Assembly: GCA_011009095.1 (NCBI GenBank)
Contig: VTPC01000932.1
Coordinates: 84,977 to 148,976, forward strand
Origin: Ignelater luminosus
Lineage: Eukaryota > Arthropoda > Insecta > Coleoptera > Elateridae
Direction of reading: 5' to 3'
DNA length: 64,000 nucleotides
Every line of letters starts with the position of its first letter. The stretch's first letter is position 1. The notes under the pieces were generated by a model, which saw only the letters and a program-made list of their open reading frames with translations, did no database searches and was not told the origin of the DNA. This document shows positions 1 through 12,832 of this stretch, piece by piece. The translations under genes were made by a program, and so were the position numbers.

Positions 1-3000
1 GATGTACAAAGTAAGTTTTCAATCATTTTCTAGTGCATAAATTATTAACAGCTGTATTATTCTTTACTTTCGCTATTAGCGTTTCTTGTTTTTCTTTAAA
101 TTGATCTAATAGAAATAATATACAGAACATAGAGAGTGTTTTATGTTTATTACCACATTAATCCCACTTAGGAACATTAAGTTGATTTGTTTATTATTTA
201 TTAATGTACTGTGTTAAGTATAAACATGCAGATTTCTAGAAGTTGAGTAATTAGATTATGCATAATTTAATCTAACAAGCCACTACATAATTTGGTTTAA
301 GAGAAATCTCTACTTTTATTACACTCTCATGTAGTAAGTGAAAAGACAAATTTAACAATGTACTGGGTGTTGGTAAAAAATATGACAGCCAGATGCTTTT
401 ATTTTTTTTTAGATTGATTTTTTTTCTTTTCACAAACACACTTTCTTTAAGCAATTTTTCAAATAATAAAATAAATAAATAGCAATATCTTTTTTCTACA
501 GAAGATGTAGTAAGGCAGTTAGCAGATTACAAATTTAGAGCTCAAAAGGCTGAACAAGATGTGGCAACGTTACAGGCAACAGTTGCCAGGCTAGAAAGTC
601 AAGTAATTAGGTATAAATCAGCAGCAGAAATGTATGAAAAGTCTGAAGAGGCATTGAAGCAAGAAAAACGAAAACTTCAAAGAGAGGTGAATTCCGATTG
701 AATTTTATTTTTTTAATTTTGTATAATATGCAATAATATTTTTAGTTATTATTATTATTATTATTAAAGCTATTTTCTTTAATTTACTTACTTTTTTATT
801 CTTGCTTTGGTGGTTGATGTAGTCCTTATTTGAGTTGTATTTCATTTTAGGAATTTCATAACGATGCTTCAGATGAATATAGCACCAGCGATGATGAATC
901 AACTGATTAATGCTTGTAAATGGTAGTTGCATGGCTTTTTGCATGTCTAGTTGCTTTTGTATATGATTTTATAGAGAGAGTGTCATTTATGCTAATTTTA
1001 ACCCTTGGTAGTTGATACTTTAGTTGATTATTGCCAAAGATTGATATCAAATAGTTGACAGTGCAGTAAAGTTGTCCGTATACTCGACTGCAGGTGCATA
1101 TAAACACATTGAGCTTATTGATACTACTTGGCTGAACAATCATACACATACTAATTACAGGGTAGTTCACAAAAATTTTCAAAAGGATGTGTCAAGTCAT
1201 GGCCTTCCTTGTTTTAGGGAAATTGAGCATTTTTGAGGTTATCTTAAAACAAAATACCACAGACATATCAACGAAAACTGAATTTAAAACAGAATCAGCT
1301 TATTAAAAAATATACAGCGTATCCCAAATTCATGGTTTACCATTGGGATCTCAGAAACCATAAGAGATACTAAGTTGGTTAAATTAGAAAAAAGTTACCA
1401 ATTGCTAGATATTCACAAAAAACGAAATTATTCAATTTTCTTTAAAGCAGAATATCTTAGGAATGAGCAGAGACAGAAAAGAATTTTAGAAAATTTACCC
1501 TCACACAAAAAAAAATATTTTTACGATCGTCTTCAAATACTGGTCAGCTACTTATTGGATGCTATTTGCTAATGCTAGGTAAAACATCTTAAAAGTATAT
1601 TTTTTTTGTTTTAGTAATTGTTGCATAACAAAAGCAATTTATTTGATAAAAATCCACGATTCTCATGTGTTTGATGTCATGGCGAAAATGGTTTTCACTT
1701 CTTAACTTGATAAAACAAAAGAATAACTATGTCAAGCCTTATGTTACTGAAAAACATTTAAGCCATGCTATTCAGCAATATTAAATCAAGTAGACATTTC
1801 ATAAAAGAAAAATTGGATAATTTTGTTTATAGTGAATATCTAGTAAGCTGTGAACCTTTCTGAAACAAGAAAAATGTCAGTAAATTGATCTCCAAAATAG
1901 GCAACTTTTTTCTAATTTAACTGGCTTCATATCTCTTACAGTTTTCAAGATGCCAATGGGAAGTCACAAATTTGGGACACACTGTATATAGGATGCTATT
2001 TAAAGAAATTAAATCTATACAACTTCCACTAAAACAGGAAGTGTCCTTGAGCATTTCACTTAGTTGAAAAATGACAAATGTGGTGTCATTTCAATATCCC
2101 AAGTTTCAGAACTTTATTTCGCAGTAGAAGCAAATGGCGAATTGTTTCTGCTTTTCGTTGACATCCTGTAAAATAAGGTGTTGCAAATATTTTGTTATCT
2201 GTTTTTATATAATGACATGTGAACAGCTGATAAACATACCTGTCATATTACATGAACTGTTACTTGTAATTAACGATAAACGTACCAAATATTAAACCAG
2301 TATTACACGTCAAACTTTTTTTTTGTGTGGATCTTTGAAAAATAAAATTTATAAATATCCATCTACAACTAGATTGTGTAACATGTGCAACTTGTTTTTG
2401 TGTTTAAACATTTTTTAATGATTTTTTTTTTTACCATACACCGAGGTTGATGTACAGCGTTGGACAGATTAAATTGAACAGCGCCTGTTAGGTAGGTAAC
2501 CGGTTGTATCTGATGTGTTTGTCGGGTTGCCTAGATTTATCAAGGCCAAAATAAGTTATATTTTTAATTGGGTATTTTTTTTAAATTAAATGAGGAATTT
2601 TATAATAAAGTGACAGTATTACGTGATAAATAATAAACAGATAATTCAGACACAACTAAATGATGGTGAAATTTATGAGTGTAGAAGAATAGATTGTTAA
2701 AAAAGGAATAAATTGTGCCAGTTTTAAGCTTCAGTGGAAAAAATCTTTTTTTTTTCGTAAAATAAAATAAAGTATCAAAAATATGCATAGAATTTTTTTA
2801 AATATGTATACAATCAATTTATAAAATGTTTCCGTGGCTAATTAATGAAAAAAGGGCCGCGTTGCAGAAATGTCACAANNNNNNNNNNNNNNNNNNNNNN
2901 NNNNNNNNNNNNNNNNNNNNNNNNNNNNNNNNNNNNNNNNNNNNNNNNNNNNNNNNNNNNNNNNNNNNNNNNNNNNNNATTCTATGCATATTTTTGATAC

Positions 3001-6000
3001 TTTATTTTATTTTACGAAAAAAAAAGATTTTTCCACTAAAGCTTAAAACTGGCACAATTTATTCCTTTTTTAACAATCTATTCTTCTACACTCATAAATT
3101 TCGCCATCATTTAGTTGTGTCTGAATTATCTGTTTATTATTTATCACGTAATACTGTCACTTTATTATAAAATTCCTCATTTAATTTTAAAAAAATACCC
3201 AATTAAAAATATAACTTATTTCGGCCCTAATAAATCTAGGCAACCCGACAAACACATCAGATACGACCCGTTACCTACCTAACAGGCGCTGTTCAATTTA
3301 ATCTGTCCAACGCTGTACATAAGTATGGTCATGGGAACTTGGAAATAAGGTTTTTTTCCATTGACTACAATGTATACAGTCCAATGGCACACACCAAAGA
3401 AAAATAAAAAAGTAAAAGCATAAAAGCAAAAGATTAGGTAAACACATTAGGACACTAAATACTAGATGAACATTCTTCGCATTGGTGTCAATTTATCCAT
3501 TGCCATTGAATCAATATTGATATAGTAATAAAAAGAGGAAAATGTTTATATTGCTTCCAATACTTGACTGTCATTTTGCTTAAAAATTTAAGCTAAACAT
3601 GAAGATAAAATTCACCATAGTTGGGTCTTGCTCAAATGGAATCGGAAATAAAATCTGATGCAATTCAGTATGAAGAATTAGTAGGAAATGATACTCCATA
3701 TGTTGCATTTTGAACCATCCTTGAAACATCATGTTTTTCAGCTTTCATTATACCCTTGATCTTCTCGTTCGGTTGCGGCCAAATTTAAATTTGGAAATGT
3801 TAATTATGATGATATATTTTGAATGAGCATGAAAGGTAGACATCCTGAATATCGAATAATTGCAGCACCTTAACTAAAAGGCCAAAGAAATTTTTTTAAA
3901 TTTTTTTTGGTCCCTTGAGCCAAGTATTTTTTAATATAATAAACTCTCCAATCTAGTTGTAATAAGTCGAGCATTGAAACAATTCTAGTAAAATAAGTCA
4001 ATTCTCACTTTCTTTCATGACTTTATAGGAGATTTACAAGGGAATATTAGAAAGTAAAATACTTTTCTCAAAGGCAGACTCTTCTACCCAACATGAAGAA
4101 ATCACACGAAGTTGACCTTTCTAATCTTTCCCACAGTTGCAGTAAACACATTTTATGTATATGCTGAATTTGATGTTAATAAGATAAAAAACTAAAAGTT
4201 ATCTATTATTTATTATAATGATGGCAAGAGATGAAGACTTCTAAATGCAAAACACCTTGATATAATACATAAAATACACATCTGCTTGTTCTCACTGTTC
4301 ATCATTTGAAGTTGTAGGTGGAATACAAAATTAGTTCACCTGCTTTGGTGGTTTCAGGTCACGCGTCAGTCACAGATGTTAGCAAATATGATGTAAATCA
4401 ATAAATCAGTAAATTGTTGAAAATGAATATTTTATTGCATTATCCTTTGTAGTTTGTTTTATCCGTTTTGTGGTACTAATATGGATGCAAAAACGTGAGA
4501 GCTATTTAAAGCAGATTCTTATGACTAGTGGTGTCAGTATCAGAATTATTTGAAGTCAAGTCTAATTTGACCCAAGATCTACAGTTGGTTCAGTATGCAA
4601 GTTTGTTGTAGAATAGTATTAAAAACAGAATTATCAATTTCTTATGGCTTTTTAGTCTTGGGTATGACAGGAAAATAAAATCTTTTTCTGCCTCAATGCA
4701 GCACAAAATTAAAAATAATGATAGTTTCCTACAAAATATACATTTTTTAAATAGTATCTAGAATGTTATTCTTAAATTGTGCACCATGAACCTCTTATTG
4801 GAACATTGCCATAAAATATTTATTCTCAGACTTTATTAAACAGGAAAAAAATGTACAGTGGTTAGTTCTCACTTGTGAGAAAATATTGAAACAAATTTGA
4901 GAATCACTGACCTAAAACAAAGATGTTGTAGGGAAAAAAAAGTTGACTATCATCATCTTGACAAACATCAAATTATCAGCATATAGAGCAGAATTTTCGG
5001 TTTTTTTTTGTTACGGAACACTACAGTTTGCAATATATTTATCAAAGTCCATAAATAATAATAGTATGCTATGAAATGTAGATCATCCTATTAGCAACAA
5101 TCAGCATTATTTTTATTATTTTATAACAATTTATATTGAAAATCAAGAAATTCTTAAAAATTGATTACTGTAATAGTAGCTTTGAATGTGATTTTGAACA
5201 CATTTTGAAGATGCATGCCTTTCACAGCATACTATTATTTACAGACCTTGATACCTGCAGAGTACTTATGTACAGAATTTGGAAAATGTTGATGGACAGC
5301 ACACTCGCAAATACAATTCTGATTTCATAATGATACACTGCCTGGTGTATCCATAATAAAAAAGTCTCATTAATTATCTTAAACTCATCAAACATAATAT
5401 TCATTACTTACGTTGTTAAATTATTGCATTTGCTGTTTAAATATTTAACTTTCATGAACTGACCTTAAATTATTAATAAAGAGGAAAGTTACTTGCACTG
5501 CGCTTTTTTATTTCTTAATGACTTAATTTGCTGATTAGATATTTCTAAATTGTACTTATCTGCTTTGTACAGATAATATAATATACATATTAGAAAGTCG
5601 CTTCCTATTTCCTTTATTTATTAAATGTAGTGGTGATTGTATTAGGTGAATGGTTTAAGTTACAAAGTTCAAGCATTAGAAGCCTCAAAAACGGCTCTTT
5701 CTCAACATTGTGATCGTCTGCGCAAGTCCTTGGGAGTTCCTTAAAGATCCTTTCCAGTAGTAGCTAGTAATGTACTTTTCTTGTCTTTGTGACTAACACA
5801 TTATTATTCATTTCCTTATTTTTATCCGTCTTATATTTTTAAAACTTTTTTAATTAGATACTAACAATAATTTCAACAATAAGAATTTTTTGTTAACTTC
5901 CATTTGAGATATGCATCCGATTGCTTGTTTACAACTTTTGATTTCTGGAAGTTTAAAGAAAATTATTTTTGTAGGCAAGGGAAGCACAAAATCGAGCAGA

Positions 6001-6085
6001 AGAATTAGAGACATCAAATACTCATCTTCTGAAAAGGTTAGATAAACTTAAAAATGCCAAATCAACTTTACTAAAAGAACTTTGA
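1..6085 (+). CDS. LRRFIP1/2-like (Flightless-I-interacting) protein, C-terminal exons, 5' end outside window
   Basis: Exons seen: 1-10 (partial, donor GTAAGT), 502-686 and 5975-6085 (stop TGA at 6083). Joined they read DVQKDVVRQLADYKF, then EALKQEKRKLQRE, then a last exon with ELETSNTHLLKRLDKL and KSTLLKEL. This matches the C-terminal coiled coil of the vertebrate LRRFIP1/LRRFIP2 family in order and spacing (KAEQD, RYKSAAE, EKRKLQRE, RLEK.KA). Family members bind the actin regulator Flightless-I and act in cytoskeletal and innate-signalling scaffolds; that role is carried over from the family and is not visible here. Exon 502-686 ends on a codon boundary, so any phase-0 acceptor can follow. 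Two other candidate terminal exons lie before the classical one (851-910, 5646-5744). Most of the protein lies upstream of the window. A polyadenylation signal AATAAA is at 6449. Confidence 0.85.
851..910 (+). CDS. Candidate alternative terminal exon of the LRRFIP-like gene (acidic tail)
   Basis: After the acceptor TTTTAG at 845-850, 20 codons follow in the phase left by the 686 donor and end at TAA 908-910. The encoded tail is short and acidic/serine-rich (EFHNDASDEYSTSDDESTD). Use of this exon would replace the last coiled-coil heptads with an acidic tail. It lies only 164 bases after the shared exon. Splice phase and composition support it; no transcript is available. Confidence 0.55.
   Translation, partial: EFHNDASDEYSTSDDESTD
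1315..1984. mobile_element. 670-bp TA-flanked TIR element (MITE-like)
   Basis: The left end CAGCGTATCCCAAATTCATG and the reverse complement of the right end CAGTGTGTCCCAAATTTGTG match. Similarity continues inward for about 90 bases on each side (both arms reach AAATTAGAAAAAAGTT). TA lies on both sides (1313-1314, 1985-1986), as expected for Tc1/mariner/IS630-type insertion. A 65-codon open frame at 1375-1572 overlaps the left arm and resembles no protein I know. Confidence 0.75.
2455..3315. mobile_element. Foldback TIR element with about 340-bp arms, interrupted by an assembly gap
   Basis: The left arm (2455-about 2795) and right arm (about 2977-3315) are near-perfect reverse complements, with ends CAGCGTTGGACAGATTAAAT. 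TA flanks both sides (2453-2454, 3316-3317), fitting a Tc1/mariner-type element. The same peptide-like frame appears in both arms on opposite strands only because the arms are copies. The centre holds about 80 bases of other sequence followed by 100 Ns. Confidence 0.8.
2879..2978. other. Assembly gap, 100 N
   Basis: Exactly 100 Ns, the usual placeholder for a gap of unknown size. It sits in the loop of the foldback element at 2455-3315, so the arms may have stopped the assembly. Confidence 0.99.
5646..5744 (+). CDS. Candidate alternative terminal exon of the LRRFIP-like gene (helical tail)
   Basis: The acceptor ATTAG at 5641-5645 is followed in phase 0 by 32 codons and TAA (5742-5744). The peptide has heptad-like spacing (VNGLSYKVQALEAS, then CDRLRKSLGVP) and looks like real coding sequence, with no resemblance to transposons. 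It lies 230 bases before the classical last exon. It could be a mutually exclusive C-terminus or an exon for short isoforms. Confidence 0.6.
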   Translation: MNGLSYKVQALEASKTALSQHCDRLRKSLGVP

Positions 6086-8960
6086 CAATCAAGTGAAAAA
6101 TAGAATAGAACATTTTTATACTATATGAATATCGCTCAAGCAAGGAAGAAAAAATTTTTTACTTCACCTAAAAATGTGAAATTGCAAATTTATTCATGTG
6201 AGATTTTTTAGATTGTGTGTTGTTGGCTCCAAGATTTTATACTTTTTTTTATTATTATAATTATTATTATTACTATTATTATACTTGATTGTAATTTGTT
6301 TGCTTAAGTCATCACTAACTGCATACGAAAAAACAAGCCTAAGCGAGAAAGCTGTACTTATTATTAAAGAATTTTAAAGTGCGAGAAACCAAATGCAAAA
6401 CAATTGTGTTTCTACTAGTTTTTAGTCTTTTTACTCGTCTATTTACGAAATAAAAATGAAATATATTAAATTTTATGCTGTTTCTATAATTATTTATTGT
6501 TAACATTGTTTTTAAAATGTAAATATTTGTGTAGATTGTACCTCAGGTTAAGTCATAAAAAACCATTTCCATCACCTTCATAATTTAATACCGCAAAAGA
6601 ATTGTAATTACTACCAAGCTTAATTAACACATCATAATATAATGTACATACCTGTTAATGTGGAAGAGTATAATTTTAAACCGTTACTTGGTTGTGAACT
6701 TGCTATTTTTGTTTATTGTTTTTGTTTAGTTTTGAGAAGAAATAATATTATACTTGCACTTTAGCATAATGCAAAAGCAATAAACAAGGTGTAATCAAAT
6801 AAAATCGAAATCACATTGATTTCCAAGTCGAATTTTATCTGTACTGTTATTGATTTGTTAGAGACTGTAGTAATACATGATTTTAATTTAATTACTATCT
6901 AGCCATTATTTGGAAAATTTTGTGATTTTGGTTTATTTTATATACAATATTATTCATTAATTGTACAAAAAGCGGCTTGTAAATAAAATGTGATTTTTTT
7001 TGTGTATACTTGAAATATTAAAATTGGTAAAGGTACTATAAAAAAAAATTAAACAAATAAAACTAATTTATATGAAAATGTGTTTCTGTTTACACCTTAA
7101 AGTGTTGTATTTACTTCCTTTTCATAATACTCTGATTCCATAATATCTGTATCGATTTTAAATTAGAATTCAATAAGTTATTTTCACAAAACTTCTATTT
7201 CTTTTGCTGTAGTATTCTCAACTCGTTTTAATTGTTTCCCAGGGCACTGTTGGAAAAACTTTCTTTTAATGCACTTACTGCCATAATGCATATAGAAAAT
7301 ATCCGAATTCCTAAATAGTAGGATGCAGTGACTCAATATCAATTTCACTTTTTAACCATTTTGGTTGCTACTGACAGTAATCTAAATGAAATTTTGTTCA
7401 TTATTACTTTGTTAAACTGCAGTGTATTTGTAACATGTTACGATGTTACTCATGTCGACCAGTCAACAAGTTGTTTAACGGAATATACTAACGAGTCATT
7501 GCTAACTGAATGGACCTTTGCAAAAACCTTTCAAAACTTAGTTTTTTATATTGCAAATTAATTAAAATTATTTATTTGCTGCATTCTTAGTGTAAAAACG
7601 AATTAATTTTAAATTTTGTTTTTAGACATCATCACTATAATTTTTGCTTAGATGTTAGATCAAGCACCTTATTTATTAGAAATTTAAGAAAACGTGAAGC
7701 ATGAATAAATAGGAAGGTAATTTTGGAACATTCTTTCTGCATTGATATCCAATTACTTCAGGTTGACAACACTAATGACCAGTGATAATATATCAAGTGT
7801 CAACAATTGTCCGTTTCAAAATGGAAAAAGGTTAAACCACATAAACATGTAATTCTGAAGAATTTCTGCTGTATTATTAAAATTTTGTATAAGATTTCTG
7901 AAATTTAGCCCTGGAGTCTGAATATTTTGGTCCCTGTATGATATAACATTATACACAATTATAATTAATCAGCAGACATAAGTCAAAAGTTGCAAATAGA
8001 AGGTTCCGACAAGTAACAGAGGTTATGTTTACAATATTGAAAGTTAAATTATATCAAAATAGCAGGTAGCAGACAGTTTGCGGGGGGAAGATTATTTACA
8101 GACCTTGGAAGTTACCTATTCCCTTCTTGACAATTAAATTAATGCCTGGTTGTCATATGTATGATAAAATTATTCAAAGCAAGAAATTTAAAATAAATTA
8201 AAAACACAAAACAAATAACTTGCAAGGATAAAGGTATTGTGCTCCAACAAGAATATCTTGAAGAAATTAACACAATTAGTATTAAAATAATTCTGGAAAC
8301 GAGACTGCAAAATTGACTAATGTTTGAGATGTCATCGTCACGTCTTAAACCGTAAGTATCCTAGAACCAGTGCTACCAATCATGGTGTACTAATCACAGC
8401 CTCCTCTGAATTATTATTTTCTTGATCTCATAGTACTTGATATCTATATTAACTCGATTTTATTCCCAGCAACTGCTTAATACTGCAAATAAAATTTGAG
8501 ACCAAAGTCCAGGCTATCATGATGTTAAAACCAGGTTTGGATTTAGGTATTGGGTGATGTTACTGTATAAATCTCCATGCATAACATTATTGTATTTTAC
8601 CTTGTGGTTTTAATTGTTATTATAAAATTTTATTTTAAAACGATTTATTTAAGAAATTTTGTCCTTCCTAAAAACTGTCTCTCAAATGACACCCTGGATC
8701 CTGTCCTCCAGTTTGTACTAATAATCTTGATGAAACATTTTTTTAAATAGTACTTATGGACACATGAAAAAGCGTAGCAGATCTTGCTTCAAAGATGCAT
8801 AGTTTCCAATACACAGCGAAGAATAATTCTCTTGTTATTTTTCTTTAGAATATAAAAGAACCTGTAATGGAGCAGTGTAACAGTATTGTATAAAGAACAA
8901 TTGAACATAAAGGTATTTTATTTAAAAGCCTTTTATTATACTTTTAGCATTCATCTCCTG
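6086..8960 (+). other. LRRFIP 3' UTR followed by intergenic sequence
   Basis: This contains the probable 3' UTR with AATAAA at 6449 and others near 6780 and 6980, and an (ATT)n tract at about 6245-6285. The remainder is AT-rich with no gene I can support. Confidence 0.5.
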
Positions 8961-8961
8961 T

Positions 8962-11789
8962 CCCACACAGCACAGAAATGTTGCATTAATGTTTCTTAAA
9001 TACTACATTGAAACAATGGAAATGGCAGAAATAGTCCTGAAATGTTTCAGGAATGTTGCAGAAATAGACTCATGTCCCCTTGCAGTTATATTTCATTGCA
9101 ATATTGATGAAAGGTATGCTGGAAATATTACAGAAATATAAAAAAAAAGCATTCTAGAAATGCTTCCTAGCAATATTGCAGAAACATTGAAAATATTGTT
9201 TTAATAGATATTTGTTCAACAATATTGATTTAATTATTATAAAACTATAATCGAAATTTTGCTATCTAATAATTTATTTGAATAAAGCTACCTCAAAATG
9301 TAGGCAAAGAAATAATTAGATGAAATATTAAACAACAACAACATTGCAAAGCTCTGATTATGATTTTATAATAATTATTATTGAAACATTAGAGAAAGAC
9401 ATGTTCAAATATTATTACAACAAACTTATTGTACTAGGTATTACAAATTGACTAAACAAAATCATCTTGAGTTAAATATAACATTGAAAACAATATATAC
9501 AGGTGATGTATTTGATTCCACAAAATCTAAAGACTTATCTTAATGAGTGTTATTCTTTTAAATTTCTTACTAATTTACTAACTATTAAAAATCAATACTA
9601 TAAATAATAATAAACAATATTCGTATGCTGTGCTAACTACATACACTACCTACACAATTTTCTCCAAAGTTCTAGAATTCATTTTCTGAAAAAATATGAC
9701 TCTTTAATCTAATAGTTTATAATCATGTAATTTACCTACAACCATTTCTCGATTACGTAGTAAACCCACTTCTCTATGACCTTGCTGGTTGCTTGTTCAG
9801 TAGTCTCGGGATAATGGAGATATATCACCCTTAAACAACAAAATAATTAACACTTTTACGTTTAAGTATAAACTATTATAAAACTATAAAGCTATTCTTT
9901 TACATACAGGCTAGGTAGTATTCGAAGATCTAAGAATACTTTAGGATTTAGAATACTGTTTTGAATACTTTCAAAGTATTTAGTAATTTGTATTTGAATC
10001 CTTTTAACAAATAAGTACTTAATTAATAATTAGTAATATTAGTGTGTGATTAAAGTACTCAGTATTTAGTATTCAAAATCTTTGGAATACTTAGTACCTA
10101 GTTAGTTACTCCACAATTATAGTGTTTATTGTGCTAAATAAATAAATACAGATAGGATGCTTTTATTATATCTAGCCATTAACTAAGGTAAATATTGCAG
10201 AGTGTTCACACGTAGGGAGCGTTTGTGTTTTTTGACGGGAATTCGGAGCAGGGGCGTTTTATGGATTCCAGATGTTGCACATGAACCTACGCGCTGGGCT
10301 CTGAAAATGCCAGGTAGCCACATAGTAAAAAATGATGATTTGCTCTCAATCATAGGGTCTTCTTTATTTTAATGAAAATTAGCCATCAAAACTTCGGTTC
10401 TACAGTGTTCATTGGCTACTAACAAGCTAATCCTATAAGGCCGTAACTATTGAATATCAAAAAAAAAAAACGTTGGTTCTTTTTACAAATTGGTCAATTA
10501 ATTAATATTATTATTGTGTGATTAAAGTATTCGATATTTTCTGTTTGAAATCTTTCAGAATACTTACTAAACAGTAGTGTATGATTTAATTTTAGCGTTT
10601 GTTGTGCCTAATAAATAAATATAGATGGGATGTCTTTATTAACATTATTAACAACGGTAAACATTAATAATAAAAAGAGGTAAATATTGCAGCGCGTCCA
10701 CACTCGAAAGTAGCGTTTGTGTTTTCTGGCGGGAATTTGTAGCCGCTCCGGCTTCCTGGATGCGTTTTATCCCTGAAGGGTTTTATGTATTCCAGATGTT
10801 GCATAAGATCTTCTGAAATCCATGGGTCACACACGCTGCTTCAAAAATACCAGATCGTCACATATGATTTGCTTTCAATCACAAGGTCTTTTTTTATTTT
10901 AATGAAAAGGAGGCATCTACTTCAGTTTCACAATATTCTATGGCTAATAAGCTAGTCTTATATGAGTATATTAAATTAAAAAAAAATCTGGTTTGACCTC
11001 TTTTACGAATTATAGTCAGAATCAAAGTCGGGAGGCACTAAAAAATAACATTACATGAAACCAATTTTAGAAAAACAAGATCCTCATAATAAAGACAACA
11101 TATATAAATAAATAAAAACACTATATTCTGAATACTTTTTTTTGCTAAGTATTTATTATTCAAGTAATTCCAAATATTTTTTGTTACGGTATTTTTTTTT
11201 AATATTCAACCCAACTATGTTTACATATTATATACCATTTCCCTTTTGTAACTGTTAGATTTACAATATAATCGTTCCTCTATCAAGGGATTCTTGAGGA
11301 TATAACAAATAAACTGTGTAATAAATGCATTTACATTCATATTTTACTTTATTTCTGAATACCAAAATAATAGATTTAAAGATGACATGCAAAATGAGTT
11401 AAAGTTCTACTAAATAAATATTTTGAGGAAATTTCAATATTTATTATAAGAAAAAGTTTTAATACTTACCTTGCAAAAAACTACGAATATCATCTACCGC
11501 ACACTCTAACACTTACATGCACCTGAGTGAAGTGAGGATGCTCCAGGAACAGTCAGCAAGTGGTAACACTTAAATCATCAAGTTCAAATACTGCAGAAAT
11601 GTCACCGCTATGTTCCAAATGTCGTATTTCATAATAGATATTTCAAGAATGTTGCTGTTATGTTGCAAAAGTTATATTTCACAAGAGATATTTCAAGAAT
11701 CTTGCAGGAACATATCATGGTAACATGCAACATTTATGAAACAATGCAATATATCTGAAACATTTCTGAGACAAAATGTGCTGTGTGGG
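8962..11789. mobile_element. 2.8-kb unclassified TIR element, ends CCCACACAGCACA
   Basis: The termini are a perfect 13-base inverted repeat CCCACACAGCACA (14 bases if the outer T/A pair counts). Both subterminal regions (8976-9190 and about 11580-11775) are dense in variants of GAAATGTTGCAGAAAT, GCAATATTGC and TTTCAAGAAT. The interior carries a tandem duplication (about 10020-11020). I see no transposase and no clear target-site duplication. The end resembles that of the element at 21635-24027, which suggests one superfamily. Confidence 0.65.
10020..11020. repeat. Diverged two-copy tandem duplication, unit about 0.5 kb
   Basis: Copy one (about 10020-10497) and copy two (about 10498-11020) share long colinear matches: GTGTGATTAAAGTA, AATAAATAAATA with AGAT.GGATG, TAAATATTGCAG, AGCGTTTGTGTTTT followed by CGGGAATT, TATTCCAGATGTTGCA and TTATTTTAATGAAAA. 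Copy two holds extra insertions. It lies inside the element at 8962-11789. Confidence 0.7.
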
Positions 11790-12832
11790 ATATTATCTAC
11801 TATGAATATGTGTTATCATGTATGTATACGTACTGTATATATAATGAAAGAAAAATCTGCAGAATAAAATAGAATGGTTGCAAATGACAGACTTAGTCCA
11901 TGGTTTACCTTTCTTATCTTTCAGTATTAAAGATTGCAAACTGGCTGTAAGGCTTTTTTTGAGCCCTTTTAATGTTGGATACTGGAAAAAGATACACAAG
12001 ACTGTAATAGATTCTAATTAAATTACCATTATGAGAATACATTCTGTAGATTTACTACGCTCTAATATGAAACACTCTGTATACAATGTAGTTGTAGTAG
12101 TGTAAGCAATAATAATAATAATATAAAAAAGGTTTTAAAAGTAATTTCTGAATCTTAAGTTGACACTATATAATATAAAAATAAAAATAAAGTAAATCTC
12201 AACAATATGTTATTTGTTGCTGTAATTGTAGATTACTTCTTAATTGTTTCTTGTATCTTAAGAACAATTTAGATTAATTTTTTACTAAACTTCTAAGTTT
12301 GTATAATTAAAAAAAATCATTTCTCAAAAAAGATTCAATGTATTTCTGATTTCCCACTTATATTACCTACGCTCAAACATCTGTGTTGAATAAATTAAGC
12401 TACAGTTGCTTTGCTCATGCTTGAAACGAATGAATTATTTCTTTATGTTTATCCGGTTTTTAATTTATTTATTCAATATTTTTCTATCTAAAAATACCCC
12501 TATTATTTTCATTTTCCGCCTTCCATAATGTGTTGAGTATCTATCTGAAAGATGGAGCCACTATCGCTGTTTTTTTAAATAAAATTGTGACGGCAGAGGG
12601 GATAGTTTTTATTGTGGTAGGGGTTGTTTGCATTCCTCTTTGTAATCGAAGAATATCGAGGTCAGAATAGAGCGAATAAAACACTCACGGTTTAATATTG
12701 TGTAATAAACGTTGAAGTGTTTGTGTACATTAATTAGTTTGGATAACAAGATTTAACCACTTGTTAAATTACTTTCCATTAAAAACCGTATATTTACGAT
12801 TTTTCTTGTGGAATTAACATATTTTCAGCAAA

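Larger units (their letters stand above)
687..5645 (+). other. Long LRRFIP intron, mostly featureless apart from two TIR elements
   Basis: If the classical last exon is used, this is intronic. It contains an (ATT)n run at about 743-770, TIR elements at 1315-1984 and 2455-3315, and a 100-base gap. I see nothing coding or repeated in 3330-5640 apart from AT-rich unique sequence. Confidence 0.6.

Noticed and set aside
2826-3170. 114-codon frame across the gap
   Set aside because: It exists only because Ns contain no stop codons; its readable part is the arm of the foldback element.
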